DNA of 64,000 nt from Dyadobacter sp. CY356 (GCF_021440195.1 NZ_JAJTSZ010000002.1:1116001-1180000), one strand, 5' to 3'; shown: positions 27,050-36,948, counted from the first letter of the stretch. Notes: generated from the letters alone by a model not told the origin. Translations and numbers: made by a program.

Positions 27050-27094
27050 CATAAAATCTCATTTTGAATAAATTGTTCAAAATGAGATTTTGTG
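27050..27094 (+). terminator. Terminator between convergent hydrolase and AraC genes
   Basis: A 19-base inverted repeat with one G-T pair (27050-27068, 27076-27094) and a 7-base loop, rich in A/T at both ends, so it may serve both strands. Confidence 0.85.
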
Positions 27095-27151
27095 ATGTCT
27101 GGCTTATCATTCTGCGTATTGATAATTTTGTCAAAGCTGAAATAAGTCATT

Positions 27152-28117
27152 TTATGACGCTGAATATTTCTTCGGTTTCATACCAATATGCTGTTCAAAA
27201 ACTCTTGAAAAATGACTCAGATTGGTAAATCCAAGCTGATAACCCACCTCCGAAACCGTCAGTTTCTGTTCCTTTAATAATCTCGCTGCCTGCTGCATAC
27301 GCATCGACTGAAAATATTCAAACACATTCTTACCGAAAGTCTGATTAAAAAGCTTACGCAATTTTGGTTCGCTCATATGGACTTCCCTGGCCAATAAAGC
27401 AATGTTTGGTGCTTTGTCCAGCTGCGACTGCAAACGAAGCTTGATAGCATATACCGCTTTGATATCGTCGATATGCATCCCGCTTGTTGGCGCTGAATCG
27501 CGCTGGATCAGTAAAGCAAAAATGTAGCAAAGCATTTCTTCACATTTCAACTTGCAGAAATGACTTTCCAAACTTTCCGACACCGTTGGATGCAGGATTT
27601 CGCTGGCAGTTTTGATCATTTCAGGTGATATACCGGTCTCATACACAAAGTTTCCTTTCGCTTCCAGAATACTTACAACCACAGGATGCAGTAGGTTTCC
27701 AAAGAATTTTTGTAAATATTTTCGGGAAACTGCCATTGTAATACTTCTGAAAAATGTATTTGAAGGCATAGTTAGTACCGAAGAAACGGCGTGCGCACAG
27801 ATTAATACACTGGCTTGTTCAGGAACCAGCTGTTTTTCCTGTTCAACCGGAAGAGGAAGGACGCCACTGATCAAAAAGACAATATCATCCTGATCCTCTG
27901 CCAGCTCATTGGTTCTGTCAAGCTGAATTTCCTCATGCAGATAATAATTTCGCACCATTAACCTCAGCTCATTATTTCCCCAGGAAAAGCCGGTGATGTA
28001 CCCTCCTCCTTTATTTTCAGGAACCAGAAAATAACGTCCCTGAACTGTTGCGCCAATAGCTTTGGCAAATTGCAGTGCTATGCCGGAACCATGTTTGTCA
28101 ACAACCGATATTTTCAT
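27152..28117 (-). CDS. AraC family transcriptional regulator
   Basis: A 321-residue regulator with an unusual N-terminal sensing region (about 1-210) and a C-terminal AraC HTH domain (about 225-320). The HTH resembles the PchR type: NIALLAREVHMSEPKLRKLF and VSEVGYQLGFTNLSHFSRVFEQ. It diverges from the TetX-like monooxygenase gene over an 88-base gap containing a small palindrome and a -7 box, so it probably controls that gene. The inducer is unknown. Confidence 0.88.
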   Translation of the reverse strand: MKISVVDKHGSGIALQFAKAIGATVQGRYFLVPENKGGGYITGFSWGNNELRLMVRNYYLHEEIQLDRTNELAEDQDDIVFLISGVLPLPVEQEKQLVPEQASVLICAHAVSSVLTMPSNTFFRSITMAVSRKYLQKFFGNLLHPVVVSILEAKGNFVYETGISPEMIKTASEILHPTVSESLESHFCKLKCEEMLCYIFALLIQRDSAPTSGMHIDDIKAVYAIKLRLQSQLDKAPNIALLAREVHMSEPKLRKLFNQTFGKNVFEYFQSMRMQQAARLLKEQKLTVSEVGYQLGFTNLSHFSRVFEQHIGMKPKKYSAS

Positions 28118-28133
28118 TCACGACTATTTTAAT

Positions 28134-28176
28134 ACCATTTATGGTTATTTTATCCGTAAAAGTACCTTTAATTTTG
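28134..28176 (+). promoter_or_regulatory. Palindrome and -7 box of the TetX-like gene
   Basis: ACCAT (28134-28138) and ATGGT (28141-28145) form a short palindrome. TAATTTTG at 28169-28176 matches TAnnTTTG, 30 bases before the ATG. No TTTG lies at normal -33 spacing, as expected for an activator-dependent promoter. Confidence 0.5.
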
Positions 28177-28205
28177 CAAGTATCATAGAATTAACAATTA
28201 GCAAT

Positions 28206-29360
28206 ATGTTATTAAAAGACAAAAAAGTAGCCATTATAGGCGGCGGCCCCGGTGGGCTGACCTTGGCAAGATTACTCCAGTTAAAGGGTGTCGACATGAA
28301 GGTTTTTGAACGGGATGTTAATAAAAATATAAGACATCAGGGATCAACCCTTGACCTACACGAAGAGTCAGGGCTGGAAGCTATCCGGAGGGCAGATTTG
28401 ATACAGGAATTCATGGAAAATCATCGCCCGAATGCAGGCAGGTTCAGAATTATGGACAAGCATGCAAACATACTTTTGGATGAACATGAAGTTGAATATG
28501 ACCGTGACGAAACCCGTCCCGAAATTGACCGCCAGGTATTGCGCGATATCCTGTTGAATTCATTAAATCCTGAAACAGTTGTATGGGATAGTCATTTTCT
28601 TTTAATGGAAAGAAAAAATGAAGGCTGGTTACTTCATTTTAAAAATGGAAGCCAGGTTTATGCCGATTTTGTTGTTGCGGCGGATGGTGCCAATTCTAAA
28701 ATCAGGCCTTATATAACTGACATTAAGCCTGTTTATTCCAACATTACCATTATTGAAGGCAATGTCTATGACGCCGCTGTAAATGCGCCAAAAATGTGGG
28801 AATTAACAAATCACGGTGCCGGGTCTGTAATGATTATGGGTGACAATCAATCTTTATCCATCAATACAAAAGCGGATGGTACACTTTCATTTTATAGTGG
28901 CAATGTTGTTACTGAAAATTGGGTGAGTGAAAGTGGTATTGATTTTAGCAACAACAAATCGGTTGCGGCCTGGTTTAAAGAACAATTTGGTTCCTGGCAT
29001 CCGATGTATCAGGAAATTTTTGAAACCGATCATATAAGTATTGTTCCCCGGCCCATGTATCATTTTCCTTTTGATCAAACCTGGGAAACGTTACCTAACC
29101 TGACCATGCTTGGTGACGCTGCCCACAGAATGCCGCCATACGCCGGAGAAGGTGTAAATATGGCTATGCAGGATGCCTATGAATTAGCAGAATGTCTGAC
29201 AGTTAACGAATTCAAAGCGATCAAAGATGCTGTGGCAAAATATGAATTGCATATGCAAAAAAGGGCATCTGAAATTACTCAGGACACTTTAAAAAATACA
29301 GAAATGATACATTCCGATGATGCTGCGAACAAAATGGTTGCTATGCTGACCGGAGAATAG
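28206..29360 (+). CDS. TetX-like FAD-dependent monooxygenase
   Basis: A 384-residue flavoprotein of the class A aromatic hydroxylase fold, resembling the tetracycline monooxygenase TetX along its whole length. It has the FAD loop GGGPGG (12-17), the STLDLHEESG segment corresponding to TetX GTLDLHKGSG, EIDRQVLRDILLNSL, and the second FAD motif GDAAHRMPPYAGEGVN. By comparison from memory, TetX substrate-contact residues (Gln192, Arg213, His234) do not appear conserved here, so tetracycline is not assumed to be the substrate. ATG 28206 is chosen; the longer frame from 28062 would overlap the divergent AraC gene. It is likely controlled by that AraC protein. Confidence 0.87.
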   Translation: MLLKDKKVAIIGGGPGGLTLARLLQLKGVDMKVFERDVNKNIRHQGSTLDLHEESGLEAIRRADLIQEFMENHRPNAGRFRIMDKHANILLDEHEVEYDRDETRPEIDRQVLRDILLNSLNPETVVWDSHFLLMERKNEGWLLHFKNGSQVYADFVVAADGANSKIRPYITDIKPVYSNITIIEGNVYDAAVNAPKMWELTNHGAGSVMIMGDNQSLSINTKADGTLSFYSGNVVTENWVSESGIDFSNNKSVAAWFKEQFGSWHPMYQEIFETDHISIVPRPMYHFPFDQTWETLPNLTMLGDAAHRMPPYAGEGVNMAMQDAYELAECLTVNEFKAIKDAVAKYELHMQKRASEITQDTLKNTEMIHSDDAANKMVAMLTGE

Positions 29361-29824
29361 ATTTAACGTTTTGATCGCTATCGTGAAAGCGATATAAAAG
29401 GATCTGTTAAAAAGCGTTGCAGCCTGCCAAAGGTTAGGTTAAAAGATGATCCTTGTCACAATTAAGACATGCAGTTGTGCCTAAATTTGATTCATACCTG
29501 ATTAAGCCGGATCGCATACCACACACTTTTCTTCCAACATATATTGTCGATTCAAATACTTAAAGTTCGGGTACCTGAAATAATTTCAGTTGCCGGGGTT
29601 GGCCCTGTTTTTGCAATACGGCGCGTGCGTATAATTTTGCCCGAAAAATGGCAATGATGTTTTTATGATCTGTAATAGATGTAAGTTCTAACCAAAAATC
29701 TATAACATGCTATATCTACTGTTTGCTTTTATTATCAGGTGAAATTTGCAACAAACTGACATTCATATATTTAATAAATTAATGTTGGTTGAGACACATA
29801 TTTTTCAAAATAAAAGAAAACGAG
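29361..29824. other. Intergenic region upstream of ackA
   Basis: A 460-base gap without a credible gene. A short ATCGCT/AGCGAT hairpin (29374-29379, 29388-29393) follows the monooxygenase. The nine-base string TCGCTATCG found here recurs inverted at 46060-46068. The rest is occupied by the ackA promoter and a leader of about 180 bases. Confidence 0.5.
29610..29639 (+). promoter_or_regulatory. Promoter of the ackA-xfp operon
   Basis: TTTG (29610-29613), an 18-base spacer, and TAATTTTG (29632-29639) give one of the best matches to the Bacteroidota -33/-7 consensus in the window. The predicted leader is about 180 bases long. Confidence 0.6.
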
Positions 29825-31027
29825 GTGGCAACAGAAAATAACGTTTTTATTCTAGTTATCAATGGAGGCTCATCGAGTATCAAATTTGCCTTTTACGAAG
29901 TTGGGAAGGCATTAACACTGGTTCTTGCCGGAAAGCTTGCGAATATTGGAAGTAAAACAACGGCACCGGTTTTAACGATCAATACTTCCCAAAAAACCGA
30001 AACTGTTGAAATCCGGGAAAACACTTTTGAACACGCCATTGGCTTTCTGACCAATTGGCTGGAAAACCGAAGTGAATTTCCCGGAGTTTCTGCCATCGGC
30101 CACCGCATAGTGCACGGCATGCAACACACAGGCCCACAAGAAATCACAACTGAATTACTTGAATACCTCAAAAAAATCAGCCCTTACGATCCGGAACATT
30201 TGCCTGAGGAAATCAAACTGATTGAGCTTTTCAGCAAAAGACATCCGGATTTAAAACAAGTCGCTTGCTTTGACACTTCGTTTCATGCTGAAATGCCTGA
30301 TGTCGCAAAACGGATTCCCATTCCAAGAAGATTTACTGAAAAACATATTCACCGTTACGGTTTCCACGGCCTCTCCTACGCTTACCTGATGCAGGAACTT
30401 GAAACCCAGGCAGGCAAAAAAGCCGCCAACGGAAAAGTGATATTGGCACATCTTGGAAACGGTGTTAGTCTGGCCGCTGTAAAACAAGGAAAAAGTATTG
30501 ATACCACCATGGGATTTACCCCTGCCTCGGGCGTGATGATGGGAACCCGCAGCGGCGATCTTGATCCGGGTATAGCCTGGTATCTGATGCAATTTGAAAA
30601 ACTAAGTCCCAAACAATTTAACCATCTGGTTAATCACGAGTCCGGACTTTTGGGTATCTCGGAAACGAGTCCAGATATCCAGGAATTAATAAAAACCGAA
30701 GCTGCTGACCACCGCGCTGCCGAAGCGATAGAAATGTTTTGTTATCAGGTGAAAAAAGCAATCGGCTCTTTTGCGGCTGTGCTGGGCGGGGTTGATACTC
30801 TTATATTTTCAGGAGGTATCGGAGAAAATATTCCTGAAATCCGCACCCGGATTTGTCAGGATCTTGACTTTTTGGGCATTGAACTGAATGAAAAAAAGAA
30901 TCAGAAAAACGATCCGGTTATTTCCATCGATACCGGAAAAGTGATAGTTCGGGTGATTGCAACAAATGAAGAACTAATGATCGCCCGGCTGGTAAGCCAG
31001 GTTTTGAATCACATCAACAAACGATAA
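29825..31027 (+). CDS. ackA: Acetate kinase
   Basis: Converts acetyl phosphate and ADP to acetate and ATP. The family motifs are complete: INGGSSSIKF near the N-terminus (usually N[ST]GSSS), GHRIVHG, ACFDTSFH, HLGNGVS, MGTRSGD and FSGGIGEN. No ATG is available at the right place. GTG 29825 gives a 400-residue protein of normal length; TTG 29789 is the alternative. The phosphoketolase gene begins three bases after its stop. The two enzymes act in series: phosphoketolase makes acetyl phosphate, AckA cashes it for ATP. Confidence 0.95.
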   Translation: MATENNVFILVINGGSSSIKFAFYEVGKALTLVLAGKLANIGSKTTAPVLTINTSQKTETVEIRENTFEHAIGFLTNWLENRSEFPGVSAIGHRIVHGMQHTGPQEITTELLEYLKKISPYDPEHLPEEIKLIELFSKRHPDLKQVACFDTSFHAEMPDVAKRIPIPRRFTEKHIHRYGFHGLSYAYLMQELETQAGKKAANGKVILAHLGNGVSLAAVKQGKSIDTTMGFTPASGVMMGTRSGDLDPGIAWYLMQFEKLSPKQFNHLVNHESGLLGISETSPDIQELIKTEAADHRAAEAIEMFCYQVKKAIGSFAAVLGGVDTLIFSGGIGENIPEIRTRICQDLDFLGIELNEKKNQKNDPVISIDTGKVIVRVIATNEELMIARLVSQVLNHINKR

Positions 31028-31030
31028 AAT

Positions 31031-33418
31031 ATGGAAAATGAAGAAACCGGTCGTGAAGAAAAAACTTTAACGCCCGAATTATTACGAAAAATGAATGCTT
31101 ACTGGCAAGCAGCCAATTATTTGTCCGTCGGCCAGATTTACCTATATGGCAATCCGTTACTTAAAATGCCGTTGACGCTTGAACACATTAAGCCAAGACT
31201 CTTGGGACATTGGGGTACCACGCCGGGACTGAATTTTATTTATGTTCACCTCAACCGTATCATCAAACAATACGATCTGAACATTATCTACGTAGCTGGT
31301 CCCGGGCACGGCGGTCCCGGATTAGTGGCCAATACTTATCTGGAAGGCACATATAGTGAAGTTTATCCTAATATCAGTGAGGACGAAAACGGAATGCAAA
31401 AACTTTTCAAACAGTTTTCATTTCCAGGTGGCATTCCAAGTCACGTGGCGCCGGAAACACCAGGCTCCATCAACGAAGGAGGAGAATTGGGTTATTCACT
31501 TGTCCACGCTTTCGGCGCTGTTTTTGATAATCCATACCTGATCGCAGCCTGTGTGATAGGCGATGGCGAGGCGGAAACCGGCGCACTGGCGACAAGCTGG
31601 CATTCCAACAAATTCCTGAATCCTGTTCATGATGGTGCTGTACTGCCGATCCTGCATTTGAACGGTTATAAAATTGCCAATCCTACTATTCTGGCCCGGA
31701 TTTCAAAAGAAGAGTTGGAACAGCTTTTCCGTGGATATGGGTATAATCCATATTTCGTGGAAGGTGATGATCCCGATTCGATGCATGAATTGCTGGCTAA
31801 AACGCTGGATATCGTGGTGGAAGAAATCCGGCAGATCCAAAGTGACGCACGGGTGTACGGATATAAAAAACGTCCGGTCTGGCCGATGATTATTTTCCGT
31901 ACGCCAAAAGGCTGGACAGGCCCAAAAGTGGTTGACGGACTGCAAATTGAAGGTACCTGGCGCGCGCATCAGGTTCCTCTGGCCGAACTAGCTGCAAAAC
32001 CTGAGCACGTACAAATGCTCGAAGCCTGGATGAAAAGTTACAAACCAGAACTGCTTTTTGAAGAAAACGGAAAACTAACTGCGGAACTTGCAGAACTTGC
32101 TCCGGAAGGCAATAGAAGAATGGGTGCCAATCCAAGTACCAATGGCGGATCACTTCTTGTAAACTTAAAAATGCCTGATTTCAAAGATCATGCGGTGGAC
32201 GTGCCGACGCCCGGCAATATTACGGCCGAAGCGACCTCGGTTATGGGCGGTTTTCTGCGGGATGTGATGAAAGCAAACTGGAATGAACGGAATTTCCGGA
32301 TTTTCGGGCCGGATGAAACAGCTTCCAACCGTCTTTCTCATTTGTTTGATATCACTGAAAGAACATCTACCGCCGAAATAATTCCTGGGGATAATCATAT
32401 TTCTCCCGATGGCCGCGTGATGGAAGTTTTAAGCGAACATCTTTGTCAGGGATGGCTGGAAGGTTATTTATTGACTGGCCGGCACGGGTTGTTTTCTTGT
32501 TATGAGGCCTTTATTCACATTGTGGACTCGATGTTTAATCAACATGCAAAATGGTTACAGGTTTCAAGAAATCTGCCGTGGCGCAAACCGATCGCCTCGT
32601 TGAATTACCTGCTCACCTCTCATGTCTGGCGACAGGATCATAATGGAAACAGTCACCAGGATCCGGGTTTTCTGGATGTGGTGGCGAATAAAACAGCCGA
32701 TATCGTCCGTATTTATTTACCGCCGGATGCCAACACGCTGCTTTCGGTGACAGATCATTGTCTGAGAAGCCGGGATTATATCAATGTGATCGTTGCCGGC
32801 AAACAGCCTGAAATGCAATGGCTCGATATGGATGCAGCGATAAAACATTGCACCGCTGGTTTGGGTATCTGGAAGTGGGCGAGCAATGATGAAGGTTTTG
32901 AGCCGGATGTGGTGATGGCCTGCGCCGGAGATGTACCTACGCTGGAAACAATCGCAGCCGTGCAGATTCTTCGGGAACAACTGCCGGAATTGAAAGTCCG
33001 GGTGATTAATGTTGTAGACCTGATGACACTTCAACCGGAAACCGAACACCCGCACGGCTTAAATGACAGGGATTTTGACATTCTTTTCACCAAAGACAAA
33101 CCCATTATTTTTGCCTTTCACGGATATCCGCTGCTCATCCACCGCCTCACCTACCGCCGGACAAATCACAAAAACCTGCACGTGCGGGGATACAAAGGAG
33201 AAGGAACAACGACAACGCCGTTTGATATGGTGGTGCTTAATAACCTGGACCGGTTCCATCTGGTAAGCGATGTCATTGACCGACTGCCTGATTTGGGTGC
33301 GAAAGGCGCATATACCAAGCAATATCTGCGTGACAAGCTGCTCGATCACAAAGCTTACATCCATATGCACGGCGAAGACATGCCCGAAATCCTGAACTGG
33401 AAATGGAATTTGGGTTGA
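31031..33418 (+). CDS. xfp: Phosphoketolase (xylulose-5-P/fructose-6-P)
   Basis: Thiamine-diphosphate enzyme that cleaves xylulose 5-phosphate (and often fructose 6-phosphate) with phosphate to acetyl phosphate and a sugar phosphate. At 795 residues it has full family length (about 790-825). Hallmarks include [25 protein letters not shown], the ThDP-binding [15 protein letters not shown], and [10 protein letters not shown] with C-terminal HGYP and [16 protein letters not shown]. It is translated right behind ackA in an operon and followed by an HdeD-like membrane gene. Together they give a phosphoketolase shunt yielding acetate and ATP without carbon loss as CO2. Confidence 0.96.
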   Translation: MENEETGREEKTLTPELLRKMNAYWQAANYLSVGQIYLYGNPLLKMPLTLEHIKPRLLGHWGTTPGLNFIYVHLNRIIKQYDLNIIYVAGPGHGGPGLVANTYLEGTYSEVYPNISEDENGMQKLFKQFSFPGGIPSHVAPETPGSINEGGELGYSLVHAFGAVFDNPYLIAACVIGDGEAETGALATSWHSNKFLNPVHDGAVLPILHLNGYKIANPTILARISKEELEQLFRGYGYNPYFVEGDDPDSMHELLAKTLDIVVEEIRQIQSDARVYGYKKRPVWPMIIFRTPKGWTGPKVVDGLQIEGTWRAHQVPLAELAAKPEHVQMLEAWMKSYKPELLFEENGKLTAELAELAPEGNRRMGANPSTNGGSLLVNLKMPDFKDHAVDVPTPGNITAEATSVMGGFLRDVMKANWNERNFRIFGPDETASNRLSHLFDITERTSTAEIIPGDNHISPDGRVMEVLSEHLCQGWLEGYLLTGRHGLFSCYEAFIHIVDSMFNQHAKWLQVSRNLPWRKPIASLNYLLTSHVWRQDHNGNSHQDPGFLDVVANKTADIVRIYLPPDANTLLSVTDHCLRSRDYINVIVAGKQPEMQWLDMDAAIKHCTAGLGIWKWASNDEGFEPDVVMACAGDVPTLETIAAVQILREQLPELKVRVINVVDLMTLQPETEHPHGLNDRDFDILFTKDKPIIFAFHGYPLLIHRLTYRRTNHKNLHVRGYKGEGTTTTPFDMVVLNNLDRFHLVSDVIDRLPDLGAKGAYTKQYLRDKLLDHKAYIHMHGEDMPEILNWKWNLG

Positions 33419-33476
33419 CCAGTAATTAATAATTTTGAATAAATTTTTATAACAAAATTCCCGACCGGGATAAGCC

Positions 33477-34061
33477 ATGATGCCAGATATTATTGAAGAA
33501 AAAACACATCTCATTCACCACTGGTGGATGTTCCTGTTATCAGGAACCGGTATGGTTGCATTTAGCATTTACGTCATTGTAAACCAGACCCTGACCTATG
33601 ACCAGATAAGTATCATTTTTGCAGCTTTGCTTTTTACAACAGGTTTGCTGGAACTGGCTTTTTGTATCCTAAACCGTAAATGGTTCAGCGGCTGGAGTTG
33701 GTATCTTACTGGTGCCATACTGGATATGATCCTGGCGGTAATATTTTTTACAAATTCCATATTGGCTGCCATTTCATTGCCACTTTTAGCAGGATTCTGG
33801 CTGCTGATCCGAAGTTCAGTTATGATCGGAAGGTCGGTACATGTGAAGAAAAGCGGCCACCCCGAATGGCCCTGGCTCCTGTTTTGGGCTGTGACAGGAT
33901 CTTTCTTTTCGATCATCAATATCTACAATCCTATCTTTGGAGAAGAACGACTGATGATATGGACCGCCGCTGCGTTGTTCACCGTTGGTATATTTTATCT
34001 GCATTTTGGCTGGCTGATCCGGAACAGGGTTGGATGGCTTGATACGCGGAAGGTGAAGTGA
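33477..34061 (+). CDS. HdeD-like (DUF308) membrane protein
   Basis: A 194-residue integral membrane protein with about six hydrophobic spans, matching the HdeD/DUF308 pattern of paired helices with Gly and Trp-rich turns (WWMFLLSGTGMVAFSIY, ISLPLLAGFWLLIRS). HdeD in E. coli is linked to acid resistance at high density. Located 58 bases after xfp with no terminator between them, it may be the third gene of the acetate-producing operon. That would suit protection against self-made acid, which is inference. Confidence 0.8.
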   Translation: MMPDIIEEKTHLIHHWWMFLLSGTGMVAFSIYVIVNQTLTYDQISIIFAALLFTTGLLELAFCILNRKWFSGWSWYLTGAILDMILAVIFFTNSILAAISLPLLAGFWLLIRSSVMIGRSVHVKKSGHPEWPWLLFWAVTGSFFSIINIYNPIFGEERLMIWTAAALFTVGIFYLHFGWLIRNRVGWLDTRKVK

Positions 34062-34186
34062 TTTGGATGTTATTGGCTTAAAACATTCGCTTGTTAATTG
34101 GAACAGCACAGGAAAAATACAAATTGTCAGAGAATATTTTTGTATGTTTCGCTACGAACGGATAGCCAAAAGACAGCCCCGACCAA

Positions 34187-34654
34187 ATGCAATATCTAGT
34201 AAAAGGCCAAAAACTTGAATTGAAATATGAACCTGGCAAAGGTGCCTGGACATATCATATTCAAGTTCCTGATACAAAACATATAGTAGGAAAATGGGGT
34301 TCGTTAAAAGTTTCGGGTACGATTGACGACTATAAAATTGAAAGCATCAACTTGTTTACCATCACAGGACAAGACAAATTAATTTCAATAAATGAGAAAA
34401 TCAGAAAAGCGATAAACAAGAGTGGCGGCGACATTGTAACAGTTACACTCTACCTGTTACCGTTAGAAAATCAGATTACAGAAAAGGAAATTTTAGAGAC
34501 CTTCAAAGAATCGGATGTATTAAAACCATTCAAGAAATTATCAGAAGATGATAGAAACCAAATTATAGAAAAAATTATGTCTCAGGAATCTGAGGACAAA
34601 CAAATAAAGATGATATTGAAATTTGTTGACCAGTTAAGTAAAAATAATGGTTAA
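34187..34654 (+). CDS. DUF1905 domain protein
   Basis: A 155-residue cytoplasmic protein. The first about 90 residues match DUF1905: WTYHIQVPD, KWGSLKVSGTIDDYKIES, then KLISINEKIRKAINKSGGDIVTVTL. The last 45 residues form a helical region like the C-terminal part of YdeI/OmpD-associated proteins (LSEDDRNQIIEKI). Biochemical function of the family is not established. Composition is more AT-rich than the operon upstream. Confidence 0.7.
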   Translation: MQYLVKGQKLELKYEPGKGAWTYHIQVPDTKHIVGKWGSLKVSGTIDDYKIESINLFTITGQDKLISINEKIRKAINKSGGDIVTVTLYLLPLENQITEKEILETFKESDVLKPFKKLSEDDRNQIIEKIMSQESEDKQIKMILKFVDQLSKNNG

Positions 34655-34853
34655 GCAAACTTGGTTAGTGACATCAACAAAATCATAACATCAAAAATTT
34701 TTAAAAACTTTCCAGAAGATTGCGGGGAGCAGGAAAGCCTGCAAATCTGCAAGAAGTATAACGAACATAATCCGGCCAAGGGACTGTGAAAGGTTTTTCA
34801 ATTATTATACATTTTGTATAATTTTCATTATCTTCGTATCAGATGTATTGAGA

Positions 34854-35360
34854 ATGAAAGTAAAGATTTTCCGAATTTCTGATAGGCAGACAATTGAGGC
34901 GCAAATAATCCAACCCTCTGGATTATCAATACCATCTATAACCGATGGCTGGCGTTTTAACCTTAAAAAGCATTCAAAAAGAGCAGGTTTTCAAACCTAT
35001 ATCTTAGTTAAAGAAGCGACCCCGAAAATTATTGAAGGATGTCTCACGTTTCAATTAAGAGAGACTGTTGAACCGTATATGGCATATATTGAAATTGCCC
35101 CTCACAATAAAGGCAAAACTAAAATACACGATCATGTTGCAGGATGCCTAATAGCATTTGCATGCAGACTAAGTTTCATTTATGGTTTGGAACATTTCAA
35201 GGGCTGGCTAGCGTTCGATGTTATGGAAGAAAATAAGGAAGACGAATTAAAATTGATGGCTGTTTATTGTGAAAAATACGGAGCATTGAAATGGAGAGAC
35301 AAAACAATGGTCATAAGTCCGGAAGCTGGTGAACAATTAATCACAAAATTTCTAAACTAA
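34854..35360 (+). CDS. GNAT-fold toxin-like protein
   Basis: A 168-residue protein not belonging to a well-known named family. The central and C-terminal part has a GNAT-like layout: AYIEIAPHN as the acceptor beta strand, a basic loop, then VAGCLIAFACRLSFIYGL helix, a GWLAFDVM strand, and a LMAVYCEKYGAL helix-strand close to the end, like acetyltransferases lacking a full N-terminal half. Four bases downstream is an HTH protein gene, the arrangement of toxin-antitoxin pairs in Bacteroidota. ATG 34854 is preferred over TTG 34848. The acetyl-CoA pyrophosphate loop (Q/RxxGxG/A) is not clear, so activity is uncertain. Confidence 0.55.
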   Translation: MKVKIFRISDRQTIEAQIIQPSGLSIPSITDGWRFNLKKHSKRAGFQTYILVKEATPKIIEGCLTFQLRETVEPYMAYIEIAPHNKGKTKIHDHVAGCLIAFACRLSFIYGLEHFKGWLAFDVMEENKEDELKLMAVYCEKYGALKWRDKTMVISPEAGEQLITKFLN

Positions 35361-35364
35361 CATC

Positions 35365-35838
35365 ATGAAAAACAAGGAAATTGAAGTCACAGAAATTTGG
35401 AATGATGATAAAATGAAGTCTTTAAAAGAATTTATCACTTCCCATTCAGAAAAACAATCAAAAGAGCAAAAGTTAAGAAACGAATTGTTGGCTATACAAT
35501 ACAGAATCGAAGATTATATTGAATCTGACAGCATTTCTGACAGGTTAAGGGTTTTGGACTTTGTAAAATTATATCTTAAAACATTTAACGTAACTCAAAA
35601 AACACTGGCAGATTTATTTGAAATGAAGGATAGTAATCTTCATAAATACCTGGTTGGTGAAAGAAAATTAAATACAAACATCGTATTAAAATTGAGCTCA
35701 TTCTCAAATTTAGATCCGGAGTATTGGTTAAGAGTTGAAGTCAAAAACGAGTTAATCGAGATTAATAAAGAAAAGGAAAAAAGTAACGATTATCGAAAAT
35801 ATGACTATCGTAACTTGTTGGTAAGTGTTGGTGAATAA
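35365..35838 (+). CDS. Xre/HigA-like HTH protein (putative antitoxin)
   Basis: A 157-residue protein with a long helical N-terminal region (1-70, several charged coils) and a HTH of the Xre/HigA type at about 75-120: VTQKTLADLFEMKDSNLHKYLVGERKL, followed by LDPEYWLRV, a phrase typical for HigA-like antitoxins. Its start lies four bases after the GNAT-like gene stop, so the two are co-translated. It is the likely DNA-binding antitoxin of the pair. Toxin-first order is also seen in higBA. Confidence 0.65.
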   Translation: MKNKEIEVTEIWNDDKMKSLKEFITSHSEKQSKEQKLRNELLAIQYRIEDYIESDSISDRLRVLDFVKLYLKTFNVTQKTLADLFEMKDSNLHKYLVGERKLNTNIVLKLSSFSNLDPEYWLRVEVKNELIEINKEKEKSNDYRKYDYRNLLVSVGE

Positions 35839-35863
35839 GGGGAGAAAACTGACAAAAAAGCAC

Positions 35864-36733
35864 ATGGAATCCAAAACAATATTAATTACCGGAAGCACGG
35901 ATGGGATTGGAAAAGTAACTGCAAAGGCTTTAGCAAAGCTGGGACATACGGTCATTATACATGGCCGAAATCTTAATAAAGCTGAAACAGTATGTTCAGA
36001 AATAAAATCTGAAACAGGTAATGACAAAATCGATTTTGTAGTTGCTGATTTGTTTTCACTGGCAGACGTACAACGAATGGCGGGTGACTTCAAGAAAAAA
36101 TATGAACGCCTGGATGTCCTGATCAATAATGCAGGGGCAATGTTCGGTAAAGACAGAGAAACGACGAAAGAAGGTCTTGAAAAAACCATGGCACTTAATC
36201 TCTTTTCACCATTTCTTCTAACCCAGTTGCTATTAGAGATTTTAGCCAAAAGCCCCGCTGCACGCATTATCAATGTTTCGTCCTCTGCGCACGCTATGAG
36301 TGGCGTACCCGATTTGAACGATATTCAGTTAACAAAAAACTATTCGCTGGGCAGTGCTTACGGACAATCAAAACTATACCTGATTTGGGTGACACAATAT
36401 TTGGCTAAAGAATTGAAGAAAACGGGTTTTAACAATATCACTGCGAATACCTTACATCCAGGTACTATAAAAACGGAGTTCGGCCAAAATGCTGACAAAG
36501 GTTTTATTATAAATCTGATTTTCAAACTCTCCATGTTATTTGCAATTACACCGGAACAGGGAGCAGAAAACACGATTTATTTAGCAACTTCGAAAGATGT
36601 AGAAAATATTACTGGTAAATATTTTGCCAACAAAAAAGTGGCAAAACCTAATCCAAAATACTACTCGGCCGAAAATGAAAGAATAATCTGGGATTATTGT
36701 ATGCAAATAGTTCAGCCATATTTAAACAGGTAG
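35864..36733 (+). CDS. SDR family oxidoreductase (retinol dehydrogenase-like)
   Basis: A 289-residue SDR of the WWOX/retinol dehydrogenase-like group. It has TGSTDGIG (8-15 of this start), HGRN after strand 2 (favouring NADP), NNAG, SSSAH near the catalytic Ser, and YGQSKL with the catalytic Tyr/Lys. The tail continues to a helical C-terminus with YFANKKVAKP. ATG 35864 is chosen; GTG 35825 would overlap the preceding HTH gene. It starts 26 bases after that gene, but functional linkage is doubtful. Confidence 0.9.
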   Translation: MESKTILITGSTDGIGKVTAKALAKLGHTVIIHGRNLNKAETVCSEIKSETGNDKIDFVVADLFSLADVQRMAGDFKKKYERLDVLINNAGAMFGKDRETTKEGLEKTMALNLFSPFLLTQLLLEILAKSPAARIINVSSSAHAMSGVPDLNDIQLTKNYSLGSAYGQSKLYLIWVTQYLAKELKKTGFNNITANTLHPGTIKTEFGQNADKGFIINLIFKLSMLFAITPEQGAENTIYLATSKDVENITGKYFANKKVAKPNPKYYSAENERIIWDYCMQIVQPYLNR

Positions 36734-36948
36734 TTGTTGGAAAATCAGTGCCACAATAAACACGAAAGACACTAAGAAGCATAAGGTGGATTGGGGGAAC
36801 CCAAAAGCAGCATATAAATCCGGATTGACACAGCCCCTACCCTTCAACATTTACTAACATCCTCGTTATCGTTATGTATTCCCCCGATTAGGTTACTTCT
36901 GCTTTTGACTTGTTGCTGAACTTTGCATCAACAAAATAAATCAAAAAT

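Noticed and set aside
28062..28205. N-terminal extension of the TetX-like protein from 28062
   Set aside because: It would overlap the divergent AraC coding region and run over the -7 box; the FAD domain starts normally after ATG 28206.
36748..36790. CACGAAAGACACTAAG-like string as another copy of the 24.4 kb repeat
   Set aside because: The similarity is only in base composition and a few short words; there is no exact shared string long enough to call it the same element.
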